A stretch of DNA of 64,000 bases from Lysobacter sp. BMK333-48F3 (GCF_019733395.1 NZ_JAIHOO010000001.1:2179001-2243000), one strand, 5' to 3'; counted from the first letter of the stretch, positions 47,425 to 57,989 are shown. Program-made: numbers and translations. Notes: a model not told the origin generated them from the letters alone.

Positions 47425-47577
47425 GGCGGACTCCCAGGCGATGGGTACGACGGCATTGTCCGCCCGTGTTCGTGCGCGGAACAAGCGAAACCGGGTTAAA
47501 CGCCGACTCGGCACGAAGACCGTTGGCGCCAATTCACGATCGCGCGTCGGCCATGGCGGCGGCGCCCGTTCAGGCCG

Positions 47578-47931
47578 TCATTCGCAACCGACTCCGTCGC
47601 CGTCGCGGTCCAGCCGTCGGCTGTAGCCCGGATCGCCGCGCCGTACCGGCGCGGCCCCGGCGGCGCGCGCCGCGCTGCAATTGGCGAACGCGCCGCCGCC
47701 GCCGGGCGCTGCGTTCGCAGGCGCCCACGACGAGGACGTCGCGGGCCGCGAGCGCGACGCCGGGGCGGGCGCCCAGGCCGCCGCCGGCGCGGTGCCGCCA
47801 TGGCAGTGATAGCCGCCGCGCTTGCGGTCGTGGTGGCAGCCCTGCTTGTCCAGCCCGCCGCCGTGGCCGAAGGCCGGTACGGTCGCGCCCAAGGCGAGCG
47901 CGACCAGAAAAAAGACGATTTGCCTGTGCAT
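47578..47931 (-). CDS. Secreted YHYH/excalibur-domain protein
   Basis: A 117-residue protein with a signal peptide (MHRQIVFFLVALALGATVPA). GGGLDKQGCHHDRKRGGYHC is a Cys/His cluster of the YHYH type (about 24-43) and the C-terminus FANCSAARAAGAAPVRRGDP plus LDRDGDGVGCE is an excalibur calcium-binding domain. Probably a periplasmic or extracellular metal-binding protein. Confidence 0.85.
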   Translation of the reverse strand: MHRQIVFFLVALALGATVPAFGHGGGLDKQGCHHDRKRGGYHCHGGTAPAAAWAPAPASRSRPATSSSWAPANAAPGGGGAFANCSAARAAGAAPVRRGDPGYSRRLDRDGDGVGCE

Positions 47932-48039
47932 GAATGGATCCCCCGTGCTCGTCCCAACGCGGCGGGAGCGGGAAATCGGTCATGCGTTGGCGCAAGCTCG
48001 ACTCGAGCGCCGTCGCTTCGCGACGGCGCGGGGTTCGGC

Positions 48040-48414
48040 TCAGGCCGCGAAAGCGCGGCGGACGTCGGCGAAGTCCATCACCGGGCGCACTTCGATCCGG
48101 CCGGTGCGGCTCCAGGGGAATTCTTGGGCGATGCGCAGGGCCTCGTCCATGTCGGCCGCCTCGATCAGGTTGAAGCCGCCCAGGTACTCCTTGGCTTCGG
48201 CGAAGGGGCCGTCGAGGAAGGTGGTGCGGCCGCCGCGGGTGCGCAGCGACACGGCCTTGGCCGGCGGCGCGAGCATCTGCGAGTCGAGCAGGACGCCATC
48301 GGCGTGCAACTGGTCGGCATGGGCCAGGCAGCCGCGCATCATGGTTTCGTACTCGCCGGGCGGCAGGGCTTCGATCAGGCTGTCGTCGTTGTAAATCGAA
48401 ACGAGGAATTTCAT
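48040..48414 (-). CDS. YciI family (DGPF-domain) protein
   Basis: A 124-residue protein with MKFLVSIYNDDSLIEALPPG at the start, a central DGPFAEAKEYLGGFNLIEA (about 68-86) and an FPWSRTGRIEVRPVM tail. This is the DGPF/YCII-related family, small ferredoxin-like folds often near sigma factors; none is present here. Catalytic role unproven. Confidence 0.9.
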   Translation of the reverse strand: MKFLVSIYNDDSLIEALPPGEYETMMRGCLAHADQLHADGVLLDSQMLAPPAKAVSLRTRGGRTTFLDGPFAEAKEYLGGFNLIEAADMDEALRIAQEFPWSRTGRIEVRPVMDFADVRRAFAA

Positions 48415-48603
48415 GGGGGCCTCGGAAGCGGAGTCGGGAGGGGTCGTGGTGGACCGCGACGGCGCCGAGCATAACGCCTATGCGGCGCTGCGCCAGGGAC
48501 GATGGTCGGAGAGCTTGGGCGAGGCCGATCGCAGAGGTTGCGACGGTCGACCGCGTCGCCGCGCAGGGCGACAATGGCGCAATCCGTTCAGTCCGCTCCC
48601 CGC

Positions 48604-49137
48604 ATGTCCGACTTCGCCTGCCGCCCGATCGCCTGGCTGCGTTCGCCCTATGCGCAGCGCATCGATGCGCCGCACCAGCCGACCGTGGTCCAGGGCACCG
48701 AAACCGGCACCGCGGAAGAAGCGCGGATCGAATTCGCCGACGACATTCCCTTCGAGGCCTATGCCGACCTGCAGGGCTTCGAGCGGATCTGGCTGATCTT
48801 CGCGTTCCACCGTAGCCAGGGCTGGAAGGCGCAGGTCAAGCCGCCGCGCGGCGGGCCCAAGCGCGGCGTGCTGGCGACGCGCTCGCCGCATCGGCCGAAC
48901 CCGCTGGGTCTGTCGGCGGTGGAACTGGTCGCGGTCGAACCGGGCGCGCTGCGGGTGCGCGGAGTCGATCTGCTCGACGGCACGCCGGTGCTCGACATCA
49001 AGCCCTACGTGCCTTACGCCGATGCGTTCGCGCAGGCGCGCGCGGGCTGGATCGATGCGATCGACGCCGTGCAGGGCCGGCAGTCCGCGCCGGGTCCGAA
49101 GCGGCCGCGCCGGCCGCGCACGCCCGCTGCGGACTGA
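48604..49137 (+). CDS. trmO: tRNA (N6-threonylcarbamoyladenosine(37)-N6)-methyltransferase TrmO
   Basis: SAM-dependent methylation of t6A37 in tRNA-Thr. The 177 residues start FACRPIAWLRSPYAQRIDAP like E. coli TrmO/TsaA, and carry IEFADDIPFEAYADLQGFER, GVLATRSPHRPNPLGLSAVE (SAM-binding) and DLLDGTPVLDIKPYVPYAD. An in-frame ATG at 48574 would add ten residues and has a better purine tract, so the start is not certain. Confidence 0.92.
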   Translation: MSDFACRPIAWLRSPYAQRIDAPHQPTVVQGTETGTAEEARIEFADDIPFEAYADLQGFERIWLIFAFHRSQGWKAQVKPPRGGPKRGVLATRSPHRPNPLGLSAVELVAVEPGALRVRGVDLLDGTPVLDIKPYVPYADAFAQARAGWIDAIDAVQGRQSAPGPKRPRRPRTPAAD

Positions 49138-49280
49138 GGCGCCCGCGTCTTACCTCGCGCGTCATCGGTTCGCCTACGTAATCAAGCGCAGGAAGTTGTA
49201 CCGATTTTGCGATTTCGTGATAACGGTCGGATTTCGACGCAATAGTGCGATCGATGCCGCAGTCCGAGCGGAGAATCGGC

Positions 49281-49309
49281 TTGACCCTGTGGGTACCCGG
49301 ATGTAGTTT
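49281..49309 (+). promoter_or_regulatory. Sigma70-like promoter candidate for the SRPBCC gene
   Basis: TTGACC and TAGTTT are spaced by 17 bp, 90 bp before the ATG at 49399. The region around is more AT-rich than the genes beside it. Prediction by eye only. The whole gap 49138-49398 has no other gene that I can see. Confidence 0.35.
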
Positions 49310-49398
49310 CCGGCCGGGTTAATTAGCTTGTCGGTTTAGAGGCGCTTCAGGCCTCCTTTTGCGCGCCCGTCGCGCTTCGTTCGTACAGGAAGTCCGTC

Positions 49399-49914
49399 AT
49401 GACCGCCGATGGTTCCCGCCGTGCCGGCGCCTCGCCGCCTGCCGCCGTCACCTCGCACCGCATCGAAGATCGTCGCATCGTCCTGCAGCGCGTGATCCAC
49501 GCGCCGCGCGACCTGGTGTTCCTGGCCTGGACCGATCCGGTCCACATCGCGCGCTGGTGGGGGCCGCACGGCTTTCGCAGCGTGGTGCGGCAGATGGACG
49601 TCGCCACCGGCGGCGAGTTCCGCATCTGCATGGTCGGTCCCGACGGCGTCGAATACCCGCTGCGCGGCCGCTATCAGGAACTGGTCGCGCCCGAGCGCCT
49701 GGTGTACTGGGTCGACTGGGACGATCCCGCGCGGCCTCCGCAGCCCTCGTTGAATCGGGTCAGCCTGGCCGAACGCGGCGACGGCCACACCGAAGTCTCG
49801 CTGGAGCTGGAGTTCGCCAGCGCCGGCGAGCGCGAGGACGTGCAGACCCAGCAGGTCGTGCCGGGCTGGGGCGAGTGCTTCGAGCGCCTGGACGCGTACC
49901 TCGCGCAACGCTGA
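49399..49914 (+). CDS. SRPBCC (AHSA1-like) domain protein
   Basis: A 171-residue protein. [20 protein letters not shown] and [20 protein letters not shown] (about residues 32-72) are hallmark blocks of the AHSA1/START-like family, which bind hydrophobic ligands or Hsp90 in some members. The C-terminus ([15 protein letters not shown]) also fits. Ligand unknown. Cytoplasmic. Confidence 0.9.
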   Translation: MTADGSRRAGASPPAAVTSHRIEDRRIVLQRVIHAPRDLVFLAWTDPVHIARWWGPHGFRSVVRQMDVATGGEFRICMVGPDGVEYPLRGRYQELVAPERLVYWVDWDDPARPPQPSLNRVSLAERGDGHTEVSLELEFASAGEREDVQTQQVVPGWGECFERLDAYLAQR

Positions 49915-50057
49915 GCGCGGCGCGTCCGCGCGCTTGCTCTTACACTGACCGAGGCGGTCCGCGTTGCGGCCGCGCCCGTCGCCGCAACGCGGCGATGCGG
50001 CGCCCGCGCCTCGGTCCGGCCGCCGTACGGTCCGCGATCACGGAGGCTTCCCTGCGC

Positions 50058-51064
<1,007 letters not shown>

Positions 51065-51068
<4 letters not shown>

Positions 51069-51826
51069 ACTGGCATGCGATCCGGGCGATCTACTACTTC
51101 GAGATGCACCGCACCTTCCGCACCCTGATGCAATCCATCGCCACCCCGGTGCTGTCGACCTCGCTGTACTTCATCGTGTTCGGCTCGGCGATCGGCTCGC
51201 GCATGGTCGAGATCGACGGCATCGGCTACGGCGCCTTCATCGTGCCGGGTCTGGTGATGATGGCGCTGCTGACCGAGAGCATCTCCAACGCCTCCTTCGG
51301 CATCTACCTGCCGAAGTGGTCGGGCACGATCTACGAGCTGTTGTCGGCGCCGGTGTCCTTCGTCGAGGCGGTGGCCGGCTACGTCGGCGCGGCGGCGACC
51401 AAGTCGGTGATCCTGGGCGCGCTGATGCTGGTCACGGCGCGCTGCTTCGTCGATTTCCAGATCGTGCATCCGCTGTGGATGGCGACCTTCCTGGTCCTGA
51501 CCGCGGTCACCTTCAGCCTGTTCGGCTTCATCATCGGGGTCTGGGCCGACGGTTTCGAGAAGCTGCAGATGATCCCGATGATGGTGGTGATGCCGTTGAC
51601 CTTCCTCGGCGGCAGCTTCTATTCCATCGACATGCTGCCGCCGTTCTGGCGCTCGCTGTCGTTGTTCAATCCGGTGGTGTACCTGGTCAACGGCTTCCGC
51701 TGGAGCTTCTACGGCAAGTCCGACGTGGACATCGGGCTCAGCGTCGGCATGACGGTCGGATTCATGCTGCTGTGCCTGGCCGCGGTGTGGTGGATCTTCC
51801 GTACCGGGTACAAGCTCAAGCGCTGA
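51065..51826 (+). CDS. ABC-2 type transporter permease (YadH-like)
   Basis: A 253-residue inner-membrane protein with six predicted helices. [20 protein letters not shown] near the N-terminus, [20 protein letters not shown] and [20 protein letters not shown] near the C-terminus are ABC2_membrane hallmarks. Translationally coupled to the ATPase gene. Confidence 0.92.
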
Positions 51827-51833
51827 GGCCTGC

Positions 51834-52113
51834 CCTCACCCAACCCCTCTCCGCTCTGCACTTCCTTCGGTCGCCGCGAGCGGGTGAGGGGCTTCGCGTT
51901 GCTGCGGGATGGATTCCCTCTCCCGCTTGCGGGAGAGGGCTAGGGTGAGGGAGAGCGCCGCAGGCGCGAGTTTCGTCGTTGCTGGTTGCCGCATGCCCTC
52001 ACCCCAACCCCTCTCAGCTCTGCACTTCCTTCGGTCGCCGCGAGCGGGAGAGGGGCTTCAAAGCGGTTGCGACGTTGTTCCTTCGGTCGCCGCAAGCGGG
52101 CGAGGGGCTCGAT
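51834..52113. repeat. Dispersed CCCTCACCC...GCGGGTGAGGGG repeats, three copies
   Basis: Copy A (51834-51895) and copy B (51996-52058) share CTCTGCACTTCCTTCGGTCG and CCGCGAGCGGG; a partial copy lies at 52077-52113. A hairpin CCCTCTCCCGC / GCGGGAGAGGG lies at 51915-51942. These fill the 450-bp gap before the permease gene, where I see no gene. Confidence 0.82.
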
Positions 52114-52276
52114 CTGTTGCGAGGCCGTTCCCCCTCGAGCGAGCGAAGAGGGGCGCAAACACGCCCAGCGCCCAACCCTGCCGCAGCCCCGCCGCGCGGA
52201 GTATGCTGCGCCGGTCCCGGCCCGGCCGCGCTGAGTGCAGCGCGGTCGACGCGCCGGCCAGCGGGAGCCCACGCGG

Positions 52277-53641
52277 ATGACCGATCACCAGCAACTCCAC
52301 CGTGGCCTGAGCGAGCGCCACATCCGCCTGATGGCGCTCGGCGCGGCGATCGGCGTCGGCCTGTTCCTGGGCTCGGCCAACGCGATCAAGCTGGCCGGCC
52401 CCGGCATCCTGCTGGCCTATCTGCTCGGCGGCGCGGCGATCTTCATCATCATGCGCGCGCTGGGCGAGATGGCCGTGCACCACCCGGTCGCCGGCTCGTT
52501 CAGCCGCTACGCCCGCGACTACCTGGGGCCGCTGTCGGGCTATCTGACCGGCTGGAACTACTGGTTCCTGTGGCTGGTGACCTGCGTGGCCGAGATCACC
52601 GCGGTCGGCGTGTACATGCAGGTCTGGTTCCCCGGCTCGGCGCAATGGGGGTGGGCGCTGGCGGCGCTGGTGGCGATGGGCTCGGTCAACCTGATCGCGG
52701 TCAAGGCCTACGGCGAGTTCGAATTCTGGTTCGCGATGATCAAGGTCGTGACCATCGTGGTGATGATCCTGGCCGGCCTGGCGATGATCCTGTTCGGCTT
52801 CGGCAACAACGGCGTCGCCACCGGCATCAGCAACCTGTGGGCCCACGGCGGCTTCTTCCCCAACGGCGCCCAGGGCGTGCTGATGTCGCTGCAGATGGTG
52901 ATGTTCGCCTACCTGGGCGTGGAGATGATCGGCCTGACCGCGGGCGAGGCGGCCAATCCGGCCAAGTCGATTCCGGACGCGATCAACTCGGTGTTCTGGC
53001 GGATCGTGATCTTCTACGTCGGCGCGCTGTTCGTGATCCTGTCGCTGTACCCGTGGAACGAGTTGGGCACCACCGGCAGCCCGTTCGTGATGACCTTCGA
53101 GCGGATGGGCATCCGCGAGGCGGCCGGCATCATCAACTTCGTGGTCCTGACCGCGGCGCTGTCGTCGTGCAACAGCGGCATCTTCAGCACCGGGCGCATG
53201 CTCTACAACCTGGCCCAGCAGAAGCAGGCGCCGGCGCTGTTCGCGCGCACCTCCGGCGGGGTGCCGCGCGCGGCGATCCTGGTCTCGGTGGCGGTGCTGC
53301 TGATCGGCGTGGCGCTGAACTACCTGGCCCCGGCCAAGGTGTTCGTGTGGGTGACCTCGATCGCCACCTTCGGCGCGATCTGGACCTGGGGCGTGATCCT
53401 GGTGGCGCACATGAAGTTCCGCGCCCGCCTCAGCGAGACCGAGCGCGCCGCGCTCGCCTTCAAGGCGCCGATGTACCCCGTGGGTTCGTGGATCGCGCTG
53501 GCCTTCCTGGTGCTGGTGATCGGGCTGATGGCCTACTTCCCCGACACCCGGGTGGCGCTGATCGTTGGCCCGGCGTTCCTGATCCTGCTGACGGTGCTGT
53601 TCTACGCGATGGGCTACCACCGCCGCGAAGCGCTGGCCTGA
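52277..53641 (+). CDS. Amino acid permease, APC superfamily (ProY/HutT-like)
   Basis: A 454-residue inner-membrane protein with 12 predicted helices. GLSERHIRLMALGAAIGVGL (9-28) is the signature of bacterial amino acid permeases of the AAT family; RALGEMAVHHPVAGSFSRYA, GLTAGEAANPAKSIPDAINS and ALSSCNSGIFSTGRMLYNLA also match. Proline, histidine or an aromatic amino acid are possible substrates; I cannot choose. GGGAG lies upstream of ATG 52277. Confidence 0.92.
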   Translation: MTDHQQLHRGLSERHIRLMALGAAIGVGLFLGSANAIKLAGPGILLAYLLGGAAIFIIMRALGEMAVHHPVAGSFSRYARDYLGPLSGYLTGWNYWFLWLVTCVAEITAVGVYMQVWFPGSAQWGWALAALVAMGSVNLIAVKAYGEFEFWFAMIKVVTIVVMILAGLAMILFGFGNNGVATGISNLWAHGGFFPNGAQGVLMSLQMVMFAYLGVEMIGLTAGEAANPAKSIPDAINSVFWRIVIFYVGALFVILSLYPWNELGTTGSPFVMTFERMGIREAAGIINFVVLTAALSSCNSGIFSTGRMLYNLAQQKQAPALFARTSGGVPRAAILVSVAVLLIGVALNYLAPAKVFVWVTSIATFGAIWTWGVILVAHMKFRARLSETERAALAFKAPMYPVGSWIALAFLVLVIGLMAYFPDTRVALIVGPAFLILLTVLFYAMGYHRREALA

Positions 53642-53697
53642 TCCACCGTTTCGCCGCCAGACCACGAACGCCGTCCCGCTTGCGGGGCGGCGTCGTG

Positions 53698-53742
53698 CTT
53701 ATCACCCAAGCGCATATGACCCACGCGCTTATGACCCAGTCG
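53698..53742. repeat. Three 15-bp tandem repeats
   Basis: CTTATCACCCAAGCG, CATATGACCCACGCG and CTTATGACCCAGTCG follow each other about 100 bp before the TPR gene. They might be iterated protein-binding sites. Confidence 0.5.
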
Positions 53743-53843
53743 GTTTTTCGTCGCCGGCCGGCACGGCACAATACTGGGTCCGATTCGAGGCCGCGCCGGG
53801 GAGTGCGCGGCCCGGCCCGTCCGCAACGCGACCCGACCGCAGC

Positions 53844-54329
53844 ATGCCGCAACCGCCCACCGACCTGTCCGCGCTGCTCGCCGGCGCCCACGCCGCCATC
53901 GCCCAAGCGCGCGACGTCGAGGCCGTGCGCCTGCTGCAGCAAGTGCTGGAGCGCGACCCGGGCAATCTGCACGCGCAGTATCTGCTGGCGATCCAGCACG
54001 CCCAGGTCGGCCTGTACGAGCGCGCCGAGCAGCGCCTACGCGCGGTGCTGACCCAGGTGCCGGGTTTCGTGGTGGCGCGCTTCCAGTTGGCGCAGTTGCT
54101 GCTGATGCGCGGCACCGGCGGCGACGCGCGTCACTGGCTGCAGCCGGTGCTGGACGCGCCGGCGCCGCTGGGCGACTACGCCCGCGCCCTGGATGCCGCC
54201 GCCGCCGGCGAGGCCGCGCGCGCCTGCGCCCTGATCGAGGCCGCCCAGCGCCTGCCGCAGCCGATTCCGGAACTCGCCGCCGATATGCAGCGCCTGTTGG
54301 CGCAACTGCGCGCGACCGCCGCGGCCTGA
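53844..54329 (+). CDS. TPR-domain protein
   Basis: A 161-residue cytoplasmic protein with TPR-like helical pairs over about residues 8-105 (ARDVEAVRLLQQVLERDPGN; LYERAEQRLRAVLTQVPGFV). TPR repeats mediate protein-protein contacts; no partner is evident from the neighbours. Confidence 0.75.
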   Translation: MPQPPTDLSALLAGAHAAIAQARDVEAVRLLQQVLERDPGNLHAQYLLAIQHAQVGLYERAEQRLRAVLTQVPGFVVARFQLAQLLLMRGTGGDARHWLQPVLDAPAPLGDYARALDAAAAGEAARACALIEAAQRLPQPIPELAADMQRLLAQLRATAAA

Positions 54330-54348
54330 GCGCCGTCGGCGCGGCCGC

Positions 54349-54825
54349 TCAGACCGGCAGGTTCACCACCGCCGTCGCCACGCAGGCCAGGCCGACCAGG
54401 ACCAGATGCTGCAGCTGCAGGTTGTCCTGGCGGATGTAGTAGGCGAACCAACTGCCGCCGAGCAGCATCAGCAGGCAGGTGGCCATGAACGAGGCCAGCG
54501 CCAGGGTCGCCAGCGCGGCCGGCTCGGCGCTGGCGCCTGCGTAGCCGATCGCGGCCGCCCACAGCAGCGCCGCGCTGACGAGTTCCGCCGCCAACACCAC
54601 GCTCAGTACCGCGCGGTGCCAGCCGGTCGCCTCGACCCGGCGCCGCTGCAGCGGCGTCTGGATCGCCGGCGCCAGGTCCAGCGGCGCCATGCGCATGATC
54701 TGGCCGATCGCGAACGCGCCGTTGCGGAAGGCGAGGAGGTTGTTGAACGCGACCACGCTCAGCCAGGCGGCGAGGCCGGCGAGCAGGACGAACTTGAACA
54801 CGATCAGGCTGAAAGCGAGGGACAT
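54349..54825 (-). CDS. DUF2165 family membrane protein
   Basis: A 158-residue inner-membrane protein with four predicted helices (LIVFKFVLLAGLAAWLSVVA; ATGWHRAVLSVVLAAELVSA; LASFMATCLLMLLGGSWFAY; LVLVGLACVATAVVNL). The arrangement matches DUF2165, of unknown role. It converges with the TPR gene. Confidence 0.85.
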   Translation of the reverse strand: MSLAFSLIVFKFVLLAGLAAWLSVVAFNNLLAFRNGAFAIGQIMRMAPLDLAPAIQTPLQRRRVEATGWHRAVLSVVLAAELVSAALLWAAAIGYAGASAEPAALATLALASFMATCLLMLLGGSWFAYYIRQDNLQLQHLVLVGLACVATAVVNLPV

Positions 54826-54990
54826 GGCGGGCTCCTGGAGGTCGGCGCGCCCGCGGCATTCCGGGGCGTTTGCTGATTTGACGATCCAGGGCGGCGATTT
54901 TGGACATCGCCCGGCAAACAAGTTTTCGCCGCCGCAAACGCAGCGGGAGGGGCCTGCCCCTCCCGCGAAGACGGCGAACCGGCCGGCGGA

Positions 54991-55245
54991 TTACTCGGCG
55001 TCGGGCGTCGGCAGCACGTAATAGGCCTCGACCGTGCCCTTGTGCTTCATCGTCATCGGATTGCCGCGGCGGTCGAGCGACTTGCCGACCGGCAGGCGCA
55101 CCCAGCCTTCGCTGATGCAGTATTCCTCGACGTTGGTCTTCTCCACGCCGTTGAAGCGGATGCCGATGCCGCGCTCGAGCACGGCCGGGTCGTGGAACGG
55201 GCTGCGCGGGTCGTTGGAGAGGCGGTCGGGCGGGGTGTCGGTCAT
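54991..55245 (-). CDS. DUF3297 family protein
   Basis: An 84-residue protein with LSNDPRSPFHDPAVLERGIG, then FNGVEKTNVEEYCISEGWVR and PMTMKHKGTVEAYY, the DUF3297 pattern. Function unknown; likely cytoplasmic. Confidence 0.88.
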   Translation of the reverse strand: MTDTPPDRLSNDPRSPFHDPAVLERGIGIRFNGVEKTNVEEYCISEGWVRLPVGKSLDRRGNPMTMKHKGTVEAYYVLPTPDAE

Positions 55246-55368
55246 GCGGAAGGCTCGTTCGGTGGGCGTGCGGGTGCGGCGGGCTGGCGGGCAGCCGGGT
55301 CTAGCGCCGGCCTCGGCCGGCGACGGCCAGGATACGCGCGCGGCCGGCCCCGGCCCAGTCCTGCGATA

Positions 55369-55408
55369 GGGATGCAGGGGTTAAGCTGGCTTAAACCCCC
55401 TGCGTCCC
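55369..55408. repeat. Diverged member of the 40-bp palindrome family (copy 3)
   Basis: GGGATGCAGGGGTTAAGC is followed by its approximate complement CTTAAACCCCCTGCGTCCC. Unlike the copies at 39658 and 40034 it lies 13 bp before a start codon (55422), so it is not a terminator for an upstream gene on that strand. It may affect translation of the SIMPL gene. Confidence 0.7.
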
Positions 55409-55421
55409 TGTCGATAGCGCG

Positions 55422-56129
55422 ATGAAACCGTTCTGGACTTGCCTGCTGGCGCTCGCTGTCGCCGTCTGCGGACCGGGATGGGCGGGCGAGGCCCAGGCCG
55501 TGGATCCGGCGCGCGCCGGCCGCTTCCACGTCGCCGGCTTCGGCCGGGTCGCGTTCGACCCGGACCGTTTCGGTTTCGCCTTCGTCGTGGTCAGCGCCGC
55601 AGCCGAACCGGGCGCGGCGCGCGAGCGGCACGAGCGAGACCTGGCCCAGGTGCGCGCGGCGATCGACGCGCAGCGCGCCGAGCTGGACGAAACCGGCGCC
55701 GACGCGACCGGACTGCAGCGGCGCGACGATGCCGCGGCGACCCGCTACCGCTACCAAACCCGCTTCGTCCTGCGCCTGCGCAGCCGCGAGGCCCTGATGC
55801 GCCTGCAGCAACGCCTGGCCGAACTGGGCGTCGAGGAACTCGATCGGGTGCAGCCGCTGTCGCAACGCCTGCCCGAATACGCCGAACAGGCGCGCCGGCT
55901 GGCCATGCAGGATGCGCAGCGCAAGGCCGAAACCCTGGCCGCGGCCGCGGGTTGGCGCCTGCTCGGCCCGGTCGCGGTGCGGATCGAAAACGACCGGCCG
56001 TGGTGGACGCCGCCACCGCCGACCGCGCCCCAGTACGGCGCGCGCGCCTACAACTACGCCGCCGAGGCGCCCGCGCGCGGCAGCGAAACGACCGCGCAGG
56101 TCGATGTCGAATACGCCTACGCGCGCTGA
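55422..56129 (+). CDS. SIMPL domain (DUF541) periplasmic protein
   Basis: A 235-residue protein with a signal peptide (MKPFWTCLLALAVAVCGPGW, AGEAQA). The mature part has the DUF541/SIMPL order: HVAGFGRVAFDPDRFGFAFV, long charged helix, RYRYQTRFVLRLRSREALMR, QRLAELGVEELDRVQPLSQR, AMQDAQRKAETLAAAAGWRL, and a final ETTAQVDVEYAY. Family role unclear (stress-related periplasmic oligomer, BP26-like). Confidence 0.9.
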   Translation: MKPFWTCLLALAVAVCGPGWAGEAQAVDPARAGRFHVAGFGRVAFDPDRFGFAFVVVSAAAEPGAARERHERDLAQVRAAIDAQRAELDETGADATGLQRRDDAAATRYRYQTRFVLRLRSREALMRLQQRLAELGVEELDRVQPLSQRLPEYAEQARRLAMQDAQRKAETLAAAAGWRLLGPVAVRIENDRPWWTPPPPTAPQYGARAYNYAAEAPARGSETTAQVDVEYAYAR

Positions 56130-56334
56130 TCCGCGGCGCCCCGCCCGGCTTGCGTCCGCGGCGCGTGTTGCCGCCGCGGCGCGGCCGATCCGTTGCCGCG
56201 CAAGGTTCTTAGCCGCGATGCGGCGGCGCGTGTAAATCCGCGGGCCGCGCCGGCATCGCATCGCCGCACCCGGCGTGGCGATCCGGCCGGGCTTGGGGCA
56301 GGATCGGACCTCGCGCCGCCGCGCCGGAGCCCCG

Positions 56335-57501
56335 ATGAATCTGCGAACCGTCCTGCTTGCCTGGAGTCTGTCGATGAGCTTTACCGCCATGCCCGCCGCT
56401 GCCGCCGCCCCGGCGACCGAATTGCTGGTCGGCTGCTACACCGGCCCGCAGTGCCGCGGCATCGGCCGCTATCGCTTCGACACGCAAAGCGGACGGATCG
56501 AGCCGCAGCCGTTGGAAGTGATCGAAACCGACAATCCGTCCTGGCTGACCTTCTCCGCCGACGGCCGGCATCTGTTCGCGCTCAACGAGAACGGACCGGG
56601 CTCGGCCGACCCGGTCGGACGCGCCAGCAGTTACGCCCTGGCGCGCGGCAGCGCGCGTTCGCAGCGCCTGTCGCAGGCCAACAGCCTCGGCGACGAGCCC
56701 GCCCACGCCCGCGTCAGCCTCGACGGCCGGTATCTGTTCGTCGCCAATTACGCGGTCGAGGCCGCGCCTGGCGGCACCCTGGCGGTATTGCCGATCGACG
56801 GCGAAGGCCGCTTGCAGCCGGCGGTGCAGGTGATGACCCATCACGCCAGCGGCGCCGATCCGCAGCGGCAGGCGTCGACCCACGTGCATGCGGCGGTGCC
56901 GACGCCGGACGGACGCTACCTGCTCGCCGCCGACCTGGGCGCGGACAAGGTCTATGTCTACCGCTACGACCCCGCGCGCAGCGCCGAACGCCCGTTGCGC
57001 GCCGCGGCCACGCCGCACCTGGCCTTGCCGCCCGGCACCGGCCCGCGCCACCTGCTGTTCGACGCATCCGGGCGGCACGCCTATCTGAGCCTGGAAATGA
57101 GCGGCGAGATCGCGGTGCTGGCGCGCGACGAGGATCGTTTGACGATCGTGCAGACCCTGGCGCTGGATCCGGGCCGGCGCCAGGGCAACGCCGCCGCGGC
57201 CCTGCATCTGTCGGCCGACGGCCGTTATCTCTACGCCAGCAACCGCGGCGAAGACAACCACATCGCCGTCTACGCGGTCGACGCCGCCAGCGGCCGGCTC
57301 AGCGCCCTGCAACGCCGCAGCAGCGAAGGCCGCGGCCCGCGCGAGTTCGCCCTGGCCCCGGACGGCCGCCATCTGGTGGTGGCGAACCAGCACAGCGGCT
57401 CGCTGGTGGTGATCGCCCGCGATCCCGACACCGGCCTGCTCGGCGCCACGGTGCAGACCTTGCCGGCGGTCGCGCCGTCGGATGTGAAGTTCGTGCCTTG
57501 A
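56335..57501 (+). CDS. Lactonase-family beta-propeller protein, secreted
   Basis: A 388-residue protein with a signal peptide (about residues 1-25, LSMSFTAMPAAAAA). It has seven-bladed propeller repeats, each with a YLF/YLY-[AV]xN or YLLAAD element (SLDGRYLFVANY, TPDGRYLLAADLGADKVYVY, SADGRYLYASNRGEDNHIAV, APDGRHLVVANQHSGSLVVI). This is the 6-phosphogluconolactonase Pgl-like family; with a signal peptide the substrate is more likely an envelope or external lactone than 6-phosphogluconolactone. Confidence 0.88.
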   Translation: MNLRTVLLAWSLSMSFTAMPAAAAAPATELLVGCYTGPQCRGIGRYRFDTQSGRIEPQPLEVIETDNPSWLTFSADGRHLFALNENGPGSADPVGRASSYALARGSARSQRLSQANSLGDEPAHARVSLDGRYLFVANYAVEAAPGGTLAVLPIDGEGRLQPAVQVMTHHASGADPQRQASTHVHAAVPTPDGRYLLAADLGADKVYVYRYDPARSAERPLRAAATPHLALPPGTGPRHLLFDASGRHAYLSLEMSGEIAVLARDEDRLTIVQTLALDPGRRQGNAAAALHLSADGRYLYASNRGEDNHIAVYAVDAASGRLSALQRRSSEGRGPREFALAPDGRHLVVANQHSGSLVVIARDPDTGLLGATVQTLPAVAPSDVKFVP

Positions 57502-57590
57502 GGCGGGGATGGGGATTTGCGAACCGTCGTTTGTGTGGTGTCGCTGGCGATAAGTAAGCGACTACGGCCAACGATCAGGTCGGCAATGCT

Positions 57591-57711
57591 GTTCCCCCCT
57601 TTGAAAAAGGGGGGGTAGGGGGGATTTAGCTTTTGCGGTTGCTCGAACGTCGTCGGCTGCGTAGTCAAAAGCAAATCCCCCCTGGCCCCCTTTTTCAAAG
57701 GGGGGAAGCGG
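57591..57711. repeat. Inverted pair of C6TTTGA5G6 elements
   Basis: A forward element (57591-57631) and an inverted element (57668-57711) could pair as a long hairpin of about 40-bp arms. The forward copy has a 7-G run before TAGGGGGG. They lie in the 488-bp gap before the gene at 57990. Confidence 0.85.
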
Positions 57712-57775
57712 TAGGAGGCTGGCGATAAGAGTTGGGGCGACTGATGGACGGGGTGGTTTCGTTCGAACGCCGAAG

Positions 57776-57819
57776 CCGAATCTCCAATCCCCAATCTCCA
57801 ATCCCCAATCCCCAATCCC
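57776..57819. repeat. Heptamer microsatellite (CCAATCC-like)
   Basis: About six copies of a 7-bp motif (CCAATCC / CCAATCT) run head to tail. Such tracts are prone to slipped-strand changes in copy number. The tract is upstream of, and in the possible 5' extension of, the gene at 57990. Confidence 0.8.
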
Positions 57820-57989
57820 GCGTCGCAGTTTCCGAATCGCCGCGTCGCATGTGCTTCGCACCTCGACGAGTTCTCGTTTCGGCGCATCGATCGCGACGCA
57901 ATGTGGCCGGGTTCGCGAAACCGTGCGCTCGGGGCTTGGACCGGGCGCGGGCTTGGCCGACACTGCCGGCCCCCATTCGCGAGCCAGGC

